A stretch of 64,000 nt of DNA from positions 496,001 to 560,000 of the forward strand of contig JAUICK010000001.1 in assembly GCA_030427865.1 (NCBI GenBank), given 5' to 3'. This DNA comes from Bacteroidia bacterium (GTDB lineage: Bacteria; Bacteroidota; Bacteroidia; Flavobacteriales; Flavobacteriaceae). Below the pieces are notes generated by a model, which did not search any database, was not told the DNA's origin, and saw only the letters and a list, made by a program, of their open reading frames with translations. Position numbers and translations under genes: made by a program. This document shows positions 44,518-53,531 of the stretch, one piece after another (positions within the stretch are counted from its first letter, which is position 1; every line of letters begins with the position of its first letter).

Positions 44518-45357
44518 ATGAAAATTCTTAAAAATAATATTGTTGATGGAAAACATCAAAAACCAATACTTACAGATGTTTTTTACAAAGAAACTAAACT
44601 ACCTAAAAAAGTGGTGGTTTTTTGTCATGGTTATAAAGGATTTAAAGACTGGGGAGCGTGGAATTTAATGGCAGAAGCCTTTGCTAATAAGGGGTTTTTC
44701 TTTATTAAATTCAACTTTTCTCATAATGGAGGCACTGTTGAACAACCCATAGATTTTCCGGATTTAGAAGCTTTTGGAAATAATAATTACACCAAAGAGT
44801 TAGATGATTTAGAAAGTGTCTTAAACTGGATTTCTACAAATTCTGATTTTAAAAACGAAGCCGATACACAAGATGTTTCTTTAATAGGGCATAGTAGAGG
44901 TGGTGGAATTGTCTTGCTAAAAGCGAATGAAGACAATCGCATTAAAAACGTAATTACCTTAGCTTCTGTTTGCGATTTTGCTAAAAGAACCGCTACTACT
45001 GGCAATTTAGAACAATGGAAAAACGAAGGCGTAAAATATGTTATAAACGGAAGAACAAAACAACAAATGCCTCATTTTTATCAGTTTTATGAAGATTTTA
45101 TACAAAACAAAGAACGGTTAAACATAAAAAAAGCAATAGAAAAATTACAAATTCCACAGTTAATAATTCATGGAGATAAAGACACATCAGTTTTAATTGA
45201 TGAAGCTGAGAGCCTAAAAAAATGGAATTCTAAAGCAGTATATCAAATCATTAAAAATGCAAATCATGTTTTTAATGTTTCTCATCCTTGGAAAGAAGAA
45301 ACTTTATCAGAAGAAATGGATGAAGTTGTTGCTTCTTGTATTGATTTTTTAAAGTAA
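44518..45357 (+). CDS. Alpha/beta hydrolase, dienelactone-hydrolase-like
   Basis: A 279-residue cytosolic enzyme. The nucleophile elbow is GHSRGG (Ser at about residue 127) after DTQDVSLI; the oxyanion region is VVFCHGYKGFKDWGAW; the acid is in IIHGDKDTSV and the catalytic His in NANHVFNVSHPW. All three catalytic parts are in the expected order. The substrate is unknown. It is downstream of the LysE-family gene by ten bases and is followed by a palindromic intergenic element. Confidence 0.82.
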   Translation: MKILKNNIVDGKHQKPILTDVFYKETKLPKKVVVFCHGYKGFKDWGAWNLMAEAFANKGFFFIKFNFSHNGGTVEQPIDFPDLEAFGNNNYTKELDDLESVLNWISTNSDFKNEADTQDVSLIGHSRGGGIVLLKANEDNRIKNVITLASVCDFAKRTATTGNLEQWKNEGVKYVINGRTKQQMPHFYQFYEDFIQNKERLNIKKAIEKLQIPQLIIHGDKDTSVLIDEAESLKKWNSKAVYQIIKNANHVFNVSHPWKEETLSEEMDEVVASCIDFLK

Positions 45358-45361
45358 AGAA

Positions 45362-45449
45362 TGTTATTTCGAACGAAGAATGAGGAGAAATCTCTTTCTA
45401 TTAAAAGCAGATTCTCAAGCACTTTAAAAAAGCTCATTTCGAAATGACA
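45362..45449. repeat. Dispersed palindromic intergenic element, second full-length copy
   Basis: TGTTATTTCGAA at the left end (45362-45373) is the inverted counterpart of TTCGAAATGACA at the right end (about 45438-45449), with internal complementary arms (GAGGAGAAATCT against AGATTCTCAAGC). It has the same plan and size as the element at 9369-9458 and fills the gap before dinB. Confidence 0.65.
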
Positions 45450-45477
45450 AATATTTCCTTTTTCGTAAATTCGAAAC

Positions 45478-46560
45478 ATGGAACTTAAACCTCCTTTTCG
45501 TAAAATTATTCATGTAGATATGGATGCGTATTATGCATCTGTAGCGCAATTGGATAACCCCGAATTACGAGGTAAACCCATTGCAGTTGGTGGAGGTGGA
45601 GATAGAGGAGTGGTTTCTGCAGCAAGTTATGAAGCGCGTAAATTTGGTGTGAAATCTGCAATGAGTAATGTGTTAGCTAAACAAAAATGCCCGCATATTG
45701 TTTTTGTAAAATCTGATTTTTCGCGTTACAAAAAGTTATCAAACCAAATAAGAGAAATCTTTTACGAATACACAGACTTGGTAGAACCCCTTTCTTTAGA
45801 CGAAGCCTATTTAGATGTTACCGAAAATAAAAAAGGAAACCCCTCTGCAAACGATATTGCAAGAGAAATAAGGCAACGAATTTACAATGAAACCGGTTTA
45901 ACTGCTTCAGCAGGAATTTCTATTAACAAATTTATTGCAAAAGTAGCTTCAGATATTAACAAACCCAATGGGCAAAAAACGGTGCATCCAGATGAAGTAA
46001 TTCAATTTTTAGAAGAATTACCAGTAAATAAATTTTATGGAGTAGGTAAAGTTACCGCAGCAAAAATGTATAATTTAGGAATTTTTGTTGGAAACGATTT
46101 AAAACAAAAATCGTTAACAGAGTTAACAAAACTTTTTGGAAAATCTGGAGCACATTATTACAATATTGTTAGAGGAATTCATAATAGCAAAGTAAAACCA
46201 AACAGAATTCGTAAATCTATTGCAGCAGAACGCACTTTTTTTGAAAACATTTCTTCAGAGATTTTTATGCTAGAAAAGTTAGATAAAATTGCAAAAGAAT
46301 TAGAAAAAAGAATGATAAAATCTAAGACTAAAGGAAAAACCATTACTTTAAAAATAAAATATTCAGACTTTACTCAGCAAACCAGAAGCAAAACAGTATC
46401 TGTTTTTATGCAAAGCAAAAAAGAATTTTTTCCTTTGGTAAAAGAATTGTTATATCAAGAGAAATTAAAAAATTCGGTTCGTTTGTTGGGTATTTCTTTT
46501 AGCAATTTAAATACTGTAAAAAAAGAACCTGTTTGGATACAATTACAGCTTGAGTTCTAA
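45478..46560 (+). CDS. dinB: DNA polymerase IV
   Basis: A 360-residue Y-family translesion polymerase. Catalytic motifs are HVDMDAYYASVA (first metal Asp, about residues 13-24) and EPLSLDEAYLDVT (second Asp-Glu pair, about 101-113). Helix-hairpin-helix (VNKFYGVGKVTAAKM) and little-finger regions follow. The protein ends with PVWIQLQLEF, where QLEF could act as a sliding-clamp-binding tail. No SOS operator is recognisable upstream, where the palindromic element lies. Confidence 0.95.
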   Translation: MELKPPFRKIIHVDMDAYYASVAQLDNPELRGKPIAVGGGGDRGVVSAASYEARKFGVKSAMSNVLAKQKCPHIVFVKSDFSRYKKLSNQIREIFYEYTDLVEPLSLDEAYLDVTENKKGNPSANDIAREIRQRIYNETGLTASAGISINKFIAKVASDINKPNGQKTVHPDEVIQFLEELPVNKFYGVGKVTAAKMYNLGIFVGNDLKQKSLTELTKLFGKSGAHYYNIVRGIHNSKVKPNRIRKSIAAERTFFENISSEIFMLEKLDKIAKELEKRMIKSKTKGKTITLKIKYSDFTQQTRSKTVSVFMQSKKEFFPLVKELLYQEKLKNSVRLLGISFSNLNTVKKEPVWIQLQLEF

Positions 46561-46635
46561 TGCACCACGTTTTTTAGTATTTTTATCAGCAGAGTGTTAT
46601 TTTTAATAAAAAAAGCTCATTTCGAAAAAAAAATT

Positions 46636-47085
46636 ATGATAAATTGTATTAGAACCAATTCTAAAAATACAGATTTTGTCAATTTGGTAAAACAATTAGA
46701 TGCGTATTTAAAAATTACAGATGGCGATGAACACGATTATTACAATCAGTTTAATAATATCGATGTTTTGCAGCATGTAATTGTGCTTTATATTAATGAT
46801 GTAGCTGTGGGTTGTGGTGCCATTAAAAAATTTGATGATGTTAGTATGGAAGTAAAAAGGATGTTTGTTTCTAAAGAGTTTAGAGGCAAAGAGTTGGCTC
46901 AAAAAATTTTAAAAGAATTAGAAGTTTGGGCAATAGAATTAGGATATAAAAATTGCATTTTAGAAACAGGGAAAAGACAAGTAGAAGCGGTAAAATTTTA
47001 TCATAAATGTAATTATAAAATTATCCAAAATTACGGTCAATATAAAGAAATGAAAAACAGTGTTTGTTTTGAAAAACTATTGTAA
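46636..47085 (+). CDS. GNAT N-acetyltransferase
   Basis: A 149-residue protein. The ATG at 46636 is preferred because the longer frame from 46594 adds 14 residues translated from the palindromic-repeat-like sequence (AAGCTCATTTCGAA). The acetyl-CoA loop is SKEFRGKELAQKILKELE, and the next helix-strand reads YKNCILETGKRQVEAVKFYHKCNY, typical for the family. The substrate is unknown. Its stop codon is directly followed by the start of the FAD-dependent oxidoreductase gene. Confidence 0.85.
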   Translation: MINCIRTNSKNTDFVNLVKQLDAYLKITDGDEHDYYNQFNNIDVLQHVIVLYINDVAVGCGAIKKFDDVSMEVKRMFVSKEFRGKELAQKILKELEVWAIELGYKNCILETGKRQVEAVKFYHKCNYKIIQNYGQYKEMKNSVCFEKLL

Positions 47086-48207
47086 ATGAATTATAGTTAT
47101 TGGGAGTTAAAAGAATGGTTTACAAACATCGATTTTACAATTGTTGGTAGTGGAATTGTGGGTTTAAATTGCGCTTTAACACTTAAAAAAAAATACCCAA
47201 AAGCCAATGTTTTAATCCTCGAAAAAGGAATGCTACCTCAAGGAGCATCTACTAAGAATGCTGGTTTTGCGTGTTTTGGTAGCCTATCTGAATTGATAGA
47301 TGATTTACAATCACACACAGAAGAAGAAGTTTTTAACTTGGTTACAAAACGCTGGAAAGGGTTGCAATTGTTGCGACAAAATTTAGGTGACAAAAACATC
47401 GATTTTCAACAAAATAAAGGGTTTGAATTATGCGAGACAGAAATTTTTTTTGAAGCATGCATTTCCAAAAAAGACGAAATAAATAAGCTGTTACAGCCTA
47501 TTTTTAAGGAAAAGGTTTTTTCAGAATCAGAAAACACATTTGGTTTTCAAAAAATACACCATAGATACATTGTTAATAATTTCGAAGGTCAGATCGATAC
47601 AGGAAAAATGGCTTTTCATTTGCTAACCAAAGCGCAGCAATTAGGTGTTAAAATTTTAAATGCTATAGCTGTAGAAAGTTTTGTAGAAAGCGGAAATCTG
47701 GTAGAAGTAAAAACCGATAAAATTAATTTTAAAACAAATAAAATACTGGTTGCTACAAATGGTTTTACAAAAAAACTTTTAGAAGAAGAAGTGCAACCTG
47801 CAAGGGCTCAGGTTATTATTACCAAACCTATTAAAAACCTAAAGATAAAAGGCACTTTTCATTTAGATAAAGGCTATTATTATTTTAGAAATATCGATGA
47901 TAGAATATTGTTTGGTGGAGGAAGAAACTTGGATTTTAAAGCAGAAGAAACCACTAAATTCGAACAAACAACAATCATCCAACAATCTTTAGAAAAAAAG
48001 TTAAAAGAAATTATTTTACCAAACACCAATGTAGAGATTGAATACAGATGGAGTGGAATTATGGGAGTTGGTTTTAATAATCTTTCAGGGCAAAAAAAAG
48101 CCATTGTAAAGCAACTTTCTGAGAATGTATTTTGTGGAGTTCGTTTGGGAGGAATGGGAGTTGCAATAGGAAGCTTAGTAGGAAAAGAATTAGCAGAATT
48201 AATATGA
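47086..48207 (+). CDS. FAD-dependent oxidoreductase (DAO/DadA-like)
   Basis: A 373-residue flavoprotein with the FAD-binding GSGIVGLNCALTLKKKYP near residues 22-39, an ASTKNAGFACFG segment that contacts the isoalloxazine ring, and a C-terminal GVRLGGMGVAIGSLVGKELAEL that closes the FAD site. The layout is that of D-amino-acid oxidase/glycine oxidase-like enzymes; the amine substrate cannot be told. It forms a tight unit: it starts right after the GNAT stop, and the next gene overlaps its end by four bases (ATGA). Confidence 0.85.
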   Translation: MNYSYWELKEWFTNIDFTIVGSGIVGLNCALTLKKKYPKANVLILEKGMLPQGASTKNAGFACFGSLSELIDDLQSHTEEEVFNLVTKRWKGLQLLRQNLGDKNIDFQQNKGFELCETEIFFEACISKKDEINKLLQPIFKEKVFSESENTFGFQKIHHRYIVNNFEGQIDTGKMAFHLLTKAQQLGVKILNAIAVESFVESGNLVEVKTDKINFKTNKILVATNGFTKKLLEEEVQPARAQVIITKPIKNLKIKGTFHLDKGYYYFRNIDDRILFGGGRNLDFKAEETTKFEQTTIIQQSLEKKLKEIILPNTNVEIEYRWSGIMGVGFNNLSGQKKAIVKQLSENVFCGVRLGGMGVAIGSLVGKELAELI

Positions 48208-48653
48208 AAGAAAAAAAAGAACTCTTTAGATTATGTGAAAACTTTGTAAACAAACGTTTGCAAACAATAGAAGAAATAATTTCTTCTAACCAAAAGGCAT
48301 TGCAAACAGAAACCAAAAGTTCTGCTGGAGACAAACACGAAACAGGTAGAGCAATGATGCAGTTAGAAATGGAAAAAGCAGGGCAACAATTAGCTGCAAT
48401 TCATGTAATGAAACAAAATTTAGCAAAAATAGATATTCATAAAACGTCAGAAAAAGCATGCTTAGGAAGCATTGTACTAACAAATCAAGCAAATTATTTT
48501 TTAGCTATTTCAGTAGGAAAACTAACCGTTTTTAATAAATTGTATTTTGCAATTTCAACTTCATCTCCAATAGGAAAATTATTATTAGGAAAAGCACAAG
48601 GAGAAGAACTTCAATTTAACTCAAACACGATTCAAGTAAAAAAGATAATTTAA
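48204..48653 (+). CDS. GreA/GreB-like C-terminal-domain protein
   Basis: A 149-residue protein. The ATG at 48204 overlaps the oxidoreductase stop (ATGA) and gives an MKEKKELFRLCENFV start; the longer frame from 48132 lies inside the previous gene. An N-terminal helical hairpin (about 1-80) is followed by a beta-rich domain with SPIGKLLLGKAQGEEL, the same loop that GreA/GreB FKBP-like domains carry. Such proteins are sometimes mislabelled 3-oxoacyl-ACP synthase; no thiolase motif exists here. RNA-polymerase binding is inference only. Confidence 0.65.
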   Translation: MKEKKELFRLCENFVNKRLQTIEEIISSNQKALQTETKSSAGDKHETGRAMMQLEMEKAGQQLAAIHVMKQNLAKIDIHKTSEKACLGSIVLTNQANYFLAISVGKLTVFNKLYFAISTSSPIGKLLLGKAQGEELQFNSNTIQVKKII

Positions 48654-48657
48654 AATT

Positions 48658-49275
48658 ATGAAAAAAACATTAATTTTTTTAGCAGTTATGTCTATTTCAA
48701 ACCTATTCTCTCAATCAAGTTTTAAAAGTTTTTTTAACCTTTCTGGACCAAAAAGAACTTGGGTTTTGTTTCATCCTTTTAAAGCAAAAAAATCATTAAG
48801 AATATCTAAAGAAGCAAATAGAGTAGCAGATTCTATTGCTAAAACTAATTTGTTAGATGGCGATGGAGCTGGAGGTCAAGTAGATGCGTTCAGACACGCC
48901 TATTGGATGGCGCGTTTGCATCAAGAAATTGGTATAAGAGCTGCTCGTTCTTTAGGAAAAGCACATGAAAAAGAAAACTATTTAACATTTAAGAAGCGTC
49001 AATTAGAAAACGGGGTTGCGCCAGATGAAATATCTTCGACAATGGATTTACACAACAATGAAGAAGGCTTAAAATTAATAAAAAGAAGAAGTAAAGTTTC
49101 TCAAAAAGGATTAATTTTTAGAGTTATTAATGCTATAAAAGCAGGAAAAATGAAAATTATTAAAAAAGATAAAAAAGGAAATTTTTTAACCTGTGATGGA
49201 GAGGTTATTACTAAAGAATCGTTAAAAGGAAAATGGAAAAACAAGAAATGCTTAATTGCCTCTAATAAAAATTAA
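48658..49275 (+). CDS. Secreted DUF6973-like protein
   Basis: A 205-residue protein with a signal peptide (MKKTLIFLAVMSISNLFSQ). The conserved core is DAFRHAYWMARLHQEIG (about residues 76-92), followed by AHEKENY and SSTMDLHNNEEGL, which matches the DUF6973 pattern of repeated His/Asp/Asn residues and suggests metal or nucleic-acid chemistry; no activity is known. It follows the GreA-like gene by four bases and probably ends that operon, ahead of sdhC. Confidence 0.65.
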   Translation: MKKTLIFLAVMSISNLFSQSSFKSFFNLSGPKRTWVLFHPFKAKKSLRISKEANRVADSIAKTNLLDGDGAGGQVDAFRHAYWMARLHQEIGIRAARSLGKAHEKENYLTFKKRQLENGVAPDEISSTMDLHNNEEGLKLIKRRSKVSQKGLIFRVINAIKAGKMKIIKKDKKGNFLTCDGEVITKESLKGKWKNKKCLIASNKN

Positions 49276-49323
49276 CCTCTATTTTTATAATTATTCTAAA
49301 TAACTATAAAACAATTTAAAATT

Positions 49324-49355
49324 TTTGTTTGTAGAGGCTTTTAGCCTTAAATTTG
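49324..49355 (+). promoter_or_regulatory. Promoter of the sdhCAB operon
   Basis: TTTG (49324-49327), a 20-base spacer and TAAATTTG (49348-49355) fit the Bacteroidota consensus. The sdhC start lies 25 bases downstream. Confidence 0.65.
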
Positions 49356-49380
49356 TTAGAAATTTTAACTAACTTATACA

Positions 49381-50058
49381 ATGAGCGGATTTTTCAAATC
49401 TTCAATTGGAAGAAAAATAGCAATGGCGCTTTCTGCGTTCTTTCTGATGTTCTTCCTACTTCAGCATTTTGCAATCAATATTTTATCGGTTTTTAGTCCA
49501 GATTTATTTAATGAAGTTTCTCATTTTATGGGAACAAATCCTTTGGTACAATTTGCCTTGCAGCCAATATTAATTTTTGGAGTAGTTTTTCATTTCGTAA
49601 TGGGATTTATTTTAGAACTAAAAAACAAAAAAGCTAAAGGAGTAAGTTATGCCAAAGATAATGGAGCAGCCAATTCTACATGGATGAGTAGAAATATGAT
49701 TTGGAGCGGAGTAGCAATTTTAGCATTTGTTATACTACACTTTATCGATTTTTGGTTTCCAGAGATTAACACAAAATTTATTCAAGGCGATTGGTCTGGT
49801 TTACACAATGGTGAGTTTAGATATTACCACGAATTGCAAGAAAAATTTTTAAGCCCTGTTAGAGTTGTAGCTTACGTAATTGCATTTGTGTTTTTAGCAT
49901 TACATTTATTACATGGCTTTACATCGGCATTTCAATCTATGGGATCTACTGCTGGAAGAAAAAAAACATTACAAACTATTGGTAAAATTTATTCGATTGT
50001 AGTTCCTTTAGGATTTATTTTTATTGCAATTTACCATCACTTAAATCATAACCATTAA
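49381..50058 (+). CDS. sdhC: Succinate dehydrogenase cytochrome b subunit
   Basis: A 225-residue membrane anchor with five helices, of the single-subunit cytochrome b558 type typical of Bacteroidota (no separate sdhD). Histidines in helices (LLQHFAINI near residue 28, ILHFIDFW near 120, ALHLLHGF near 180) are the candidate haem ligands. It carries electrons between SdhB and menaquinone. It is first in the operon, ten bases before sdhA. Confidence 0.93.
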   Translation: MSGFFKSSIGRKIAMALSAFFLMFFLLQHFAINILSVFSPDLFNEVSHFMGTNPLVQFALQPILIFGVVFHFVMGFILELKNKKAKGVSYAKDNGAANSTWMSRNMIWSGVAILAFVILHFIDFWFPEINTKFIQGDWSGLHNGEFRYYHELQEKFLSPVRVVAYVIAFVFLALHLLHGFTSAFQSMGSTAGRKKTLQTIGKIYSIVVPLGFIFIAIYHHLNHNH

Positions 50059-50068
50059 TCTTAGAACT

Positions 50069-52081
50069 ATGGCTTTAAATTCAAAAGTACCAAATGGTCC
50101 ATTAAAAGATAAATGGACAGATTATAAAAACAAAATAAACTTAGTAAACCCTGCCAACAAACGTCATATAGATGTTATTGTTGTAGGTACAGGTTTAGCT
50201 GGTGGTTCTGCATCAGCAACATTAGCAGAATTAGGTTATAATGTAAAAGCATTTGCTTATCAAGACTCTCCAAGAAGAGCACACTCTATTGCTGCGCAAG
50301 GAGGTATTAACGCTGCAAAAAATTATCAAGGAGATGGAGATTCTACTTACAGATTGTTTTACGACACTGTAAAAGGAGGAGATTATCGTTCTCGAGAAGC
50401 AAACGTATACAGATTAGCAGAAGTTTCTGCAAATATTATAGATCAATGTGTGGCTCAAGGAGTCCCTTTTGCTCGTGATTATGGAGGATTGTTAGATAAC
50501 CGTTCTTTTGGTGGAGTTTTAGTTTCTAGAACTTTCTATGCAAAAGGGCAAACAGGTCAGCAATTATTATTGGGTGCATATTCTGCAATGAACAGACAAA
50601 TTGCACGAGGAAAAATAGAGATGTTTAACAGACATGAAATGTTAGATGTTGTTATTGTAGACGGAAAAGCAAGAGGAATTATTGCAAGAAACTTAGTTAC
50701 AGGAGAAATTGAACGTCATTCAGCACACGCAGTAGTCATTGCTTCTGGAGGATATGGAAATGTTTATTTCTTATCAACTAACGCAATGGGCTCTAACGCT
50801 ACTGCAGCTTGGAAAATACATAAAAAAGGAGCGTATTTCGCAAATCCTTGTTACACGCAAATTCATCCAACTTGTATTCCGCGTTCTGGAGATTATCAAT
50901 CTAAATTAACATTGATGTCAGAGTCGTTAAGAAATGATGGACGTATTTGGGTGCCAAAAAACATGGAAGACGTAATTGCGATTAGAGAGGGCAAGAAAAA
51001 ACCAACAGATTTATCTGAAGAAGAAAGAGATTACTATTTAGAAAGACGTTACCCAGCATTTGGTAACTTAGTTCCTCGTGATGTTGCTTCAAGAGCAGCA
51101 AAAGAGCGTTGTGATGCTGGTTATGGCGTAAATGCAACAGGTGAAGCTGTATATTTAGATTTTGCTGATGCCATTACAAGATATGGTACAGAACAAGCAA
51201 AAATTCAAAACATAGACAATCCTTCAGATGCTAAAATCTACGAGTTAGGGCAGAAAATTGTTGAGGCAAAATACGGAAACTTATTTCAAATGTATGAGAA
51301 AATTGTAGATGAAAATCCATACAAAACTCCAATGATGATTTATCCTGCTGTACACTACACAATGGGTGGTGTTTGGGTTGATTATAATTTGATGACAACC
51401 ATTCCTGGATGTTATTGTATTGGAGAAGCAAATTTCTCTGATCACGGCGCCAATAGATTAGGAGCATCAGCATTAATGCAAGGTTTAGCAGACGGTTATT
51501 TTGTTCTACCTTACACTATTGGAGATTATTTATCTGATGATATTAGAACAGGTAAAATCCCAACAGATTCTCCAGAATTTGAAGAAGCTGAAAAAGCAGT
51601 AAAAGACAACATCGATTTCTTTGTAAACAATAAAGGAACACACTCTGTAGACTACTACCACAAAAAATTAGGGAAAATTATGTGGGACAAATGTGGAATG
51701 AGTAGAAACGAAAAAGGGTTAAAAGAAGCCATGAAAGAAATCAAAGAATTAAGAGAAGATTTCTGGAAAAACGTTTCTGTTCCAGGAGGAGCAAACGAAT
51801 TGAATCCTGAGTTAGAAAAAGCAGGTAGAGTAGCAGATTTCTTAGAATTAGGAGAGTTATTCGCTAAAGACGCTTTAGATAGAGAAGAATCTTGTGGAGG
51901 ACACTTTAGAGAAGAATCTGCAGAAGAATCTGGCCCTCAAAAAGGAGAAGCAAAACGCGATGATGAAAACTTTGCGTATGTAGCTGCTTGGGAATACAAA
52001 GGAGAGCCGTCTAAAGCAAAATTACATAAAGAACAATTAGAATTTAAAGATATCGAACTAAAACAACGTTCATATAAATAA
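50069..52081 (+). CDS. sdhA: Succinate dehydrogenase/fumarate reductase flavoprotein subunit
   Basis: A 670-residue flavoprotein. FAD-binding [17 protein letters not shown] is near residues 38-54, the covalent-FAD His is in [18 protein letters not shown], and the catalytic regions HPTCIPRSG and the Arg in [12 protein letters not shown] follow. The C-terminal part is the helical capping and C-terminal domain, with a Cys-containing [12 protein letters not shown] segment. It oxidises succinate to fumarate in the TCA cycle, with electrons passing to SdhB. A 79-base gap with an inverted repeat separates it from sdhB. Confidence 0.97.
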   Translation: MALNSKVPNGPLKDKWTDYKNKINLVNPANKRHIDVIVVGTGLAGGSASATLAELGYNVKAFAYQDSPRRAHSIAAQGGINAAKNYQGDGDSTYRLFYDTVKGGDYRSREANVYRLAEVSANIIDQCVAQGVPFARDYGGLLDNRSFGGVLVSRTFYAKGQTGQQLLLGAYSAMNRQIARGKIEMFNRHEMLDVVIVDGKARGIIARNLVTGEIERHSAHAVVIASGGYGNVYFLSTNAMGSNATAAWKIHKKGAYFANPCYTQIHPTCIPRSGDYQSKLTLMSESLRNDGRIWVPKNMEDVIAIREGKKKPTDLSEEERDYYLERRYPAFGNLVPRDVASRAAKERCDAGYGVNATGEAVYLDFADAITRYGTEQAKIQNIDNPSDAKIYELGQKIVEAKYGNLFQMYEKIVDENPYKTPMMIYPAVHYTMGGVWVDYNLMTTIPGCYCIGEANFSDHGANRLGASALMQGLADGYFVLPYTIGDYLSDDIRTGKIPTDSPEFEEAEKAVKDNIDFFVNNKGTHSVDYYHKKLGKIMWDKCGMSRNEKGLKEAMKEIKELREDFWKNVSVPGGANELNPELEKAGRVADFLELGELFAKDALDREESCGGHFREESAEESGPQKGEAKRDDENFAYVAAWEYKGEPSKAKLHKEQLEFKDIELKQRSYK

Positions 52082-52100
52082 AAATAGTTTATGGTTGATG

Positions 52101-52132
52101 GTTGTTAGTTTATGGAAACAGAAACTAACAAC
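52101..52132. repeat. Inverted repeat between sdhA and sdhB
   Basis: Perfect 11-base arms GTTGTTAGTTT (52101-52111) and AAACTAACAAC (52122-52132) lie in the middle of an operon that otherwise has close gaps. The surrounding words (TGGTTGATGG, AAAAACCAAAAACT) are low in complexity. It may act as an RNA hairpin that affects relative expression of sdhA and sdhB. Confidence 0.6.
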
Positions 52133-52160
52133 AAACAACTAAAAACCAAAAACTAAAACA

Positions 52161-52901
52161 ATGAATTTAACACTTAAAATTTGGAGACAAAAAGACTCAA
52201 ACACAAAGGGTCAAATGGTAGATTATAAAGTGACTGATATTTCAGAACACATGTCTTTTTTAGAAATGATGGATGTTTTGAACGAACAATTAATTGCAAA
52301 AGGAGAAGAACCAATCGCTTTCGACCACGACTGTAGAGAAGGTATTTGTGGTATGTGTTCTATGTATATTAACGGAGAAGCACATGGACCAGATAGAGGT
52401 ATTACCACTTGTCAGTTACACATGCGTATGTTTAAAGATGGAGATACTATTACAATAGAACCATTTAGAGCAGCAGCATTTCCAGTAATTAAAGATTTAG
52501 TGGTAGACAGAACTGCCTTTGATAGAATTCAGCATGCAGGGGGATATATTTCTGTAAATACTTCTGGTAACACACAAGATGCAAATGCAATTCCTATTTC
52601 TAAAGAAGCAGCAGATACAGCAATGGATGCCGCTACTTGTATTGGTTGTGGTGCTTGTGTAGCAACCTGTAAAAACTCATCAGCAATGTTGTTTGTAGGC
52701 GCAAAAGTATCTCAATATGCTTTATTACCACAAGGGCAAGTAGAAGCAGCAGATCGTGTAAAAAACATGGTAGCACAAATGGATTTAGAGGGTTTTGGAA
52801 ACTGTACTAATACAGGAGCTTGTGAGGTAGAATGCCCTAAAGGAATTTCTTTAGACAACATTGCAAGAATGAATAGAGAACTAATGAAAGCTTCTATTTA
52901 A
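52161..52901 (+). CDS. sdhB: Succinate dehydrogenase/fumarate reductase iron-sulfur subunit
   Basis: A 246-residue iron-sulfur protein. The [2Fe-2S] cluster motif is CREGICGMC, with a later Cys in TTCQLH. The [4Fe-4S] motif is [11 protein letters not shown], and the third cluster is bound by [14 protein letters not shown]. It relays electrons from the SdhA flavin to the SdhC haem and quinone. The gene ends the operon; a GC-rich structured element and a bidirectional terminator follow. Confidence 0.97.
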   Translation: MNLTLKIWRQKDSNTKGQMVDYKVTDISEHMSFLEMMDVLNEQLIAKGEEPIAFDHDCREGICGMCSMYINGEAHGPDRGITTCQLHMRMFKDGDTITIEPFRAAAFPVIKDLVVDRTAFDRIQHAGGYISVNTSGNTQDANAIPISKEAADTAMDAATCIGCGACVATCKNSSAMLFVGAKVSQYALLPQGQVEAADRVKNMVAQMDLEGFGNCTNTGACEVECPKGISLDNIARMNRELMKASI

Positions 52902-52920
52902 TAATTGATATCATTTCGAG

Positions 52921-53103
52921 TTCGAGGCAATACTTCGCTATCGCTACGTTTTGCCTCGAACGTGTGGCGGCTAACGCCAAAGTCCTTGACAACACTCCGC
53001 TTCGCTTCGTACTGCCAAGAACTTCGCCTATAGCTTATTTTGACTCAACCAAGATATTTTCATATCTTGATTCTCGCAAAACAAGCCATAGCCGCCACAC
53101 GTT
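52921..53103. repeat. GC-rich structured element with nested inverted repeats
   Basis: A sequence of about 183 bases, clearly richer in GC than its surroundings. Perfect arms TTCGAGGCAA (52921-52930) and TTGCCTCGAA (52951-52960) form the first stem. A longer pair, AACGTGTGGCGGCTA (52959-52973) and TAGCCGCCACACGTT (53089-53103), encloses the rest, and AAGATAT/ATATCTT (53051-53068) makes an inner stem. No reading frame of note is inside. It may be a dispersed repeat, a non-coding RNA gene or a degenerate recombination site. Confidence 0.6.
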
Positions 53104-53151
53104 ATTTTCGAGTTTATGAAAAAAATAATATCGACAAATCTCAATAAAAAA

Positions 53152-53189
53152 AGAAAACCCAAAATTAAATTTTGGGTTTTCTTTTTTTA
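53152..53189. terminator. Bidirectional terminator between sdhB and the HTH gene
   Basis: AGAAAACCCAAAATT (53152-53166) and AATTTTGGGTTTTCT (53168-53182) form a perfect 15-base stem, followed by T residues on the plus side and A residues on the other. Confidence 0.88.
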
Positions 53190-53203
53190 GAGTAAAAACC
53201 TAC

Positions 53204-53479
53204 CTATTCTATATCTTTAAAAAAATCTTTTGGCGAAATTTCTAACTTATTTAAAATAAGTAATAAACGTTCTAAATCTAATTTTGTTTGCCCTTTAATT
53301 ACTTTAAAATAACCGTTTTCAGTTAAACCCAAATAAGCTGCAATTTCAAAACGACTAATATTAACTGCTTTTCTTTTTTCTTCTATAGCTGTTAAAATGG
53401 TTTTGTAAAATTCTAGTATTCTTTCTCTTTCTCTTTCTCTTTCTCTTTCTCTTTCTCTTTCTCTTTCTCTTTCTTTCAT
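53204..53479 (-). CDS. Small Cro/C1-type HTH regulator with a (Glu-Arg)9 repeat
   Basis: A 91-residue protein using the ATG at 53479; the frame extends upstream to 53545, but that part adds only unrelated codons and overlaps the palindrome at 53532. After MK come nine Glu-Arg pairs coded by a GAAAGA hexanucleotide repeat (53420-53473). Then comes a helix-turn-helix (about residues 40-80: VNISRFEIAAYLGLTENGYFKVIKG) and a short C-terminal helix (LERLLLILNKLEISPKDFF). The repeat makes a charged helix before the DNA-binding domain. It is probably a repressor, possibly of its own promoter. Confidence 0.7.
   Translation of the reverse strand: MKERERERERERERERERERILEFYKTILTAIEEKRKAVNISRFEIAAYLGLTENGYFKVIKGQTKLDLERLLLILNKLEISPKDFFKDIE
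53420..53473 (-). repeat. Hexanucleotide tandem repeat (GAAAGA)9
   Basis: Fifty-four bases of exact GAAAGA repeats on the minus strand (TCTTTC on plus) lie inside the HTH gene right after its second codon. Copy-number changes keep the frame and would lengthen or shorten the (Glu-Arg)n segment. Confidence 0.85.
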
Positions 53480-53531
53480 AATGTATTTTCTTTTTCTATG
53501 TAAAAATAAGAAAAAAATACATTTAAAAATC

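Noticed and set aside
52921..53103. Integron attC site
   Set aside because: The inverted arms resemble recombination sites in outline, but the core words RYYYAAC and GTTRRRY are not both present in the right places and no integrase or cassette array is nearby.
53420..53473. On/off phase variation by the GAAAGA repeat
   Set aside because: The unit is six bases long, so slippage never changes the frame; only graded length change is possible.
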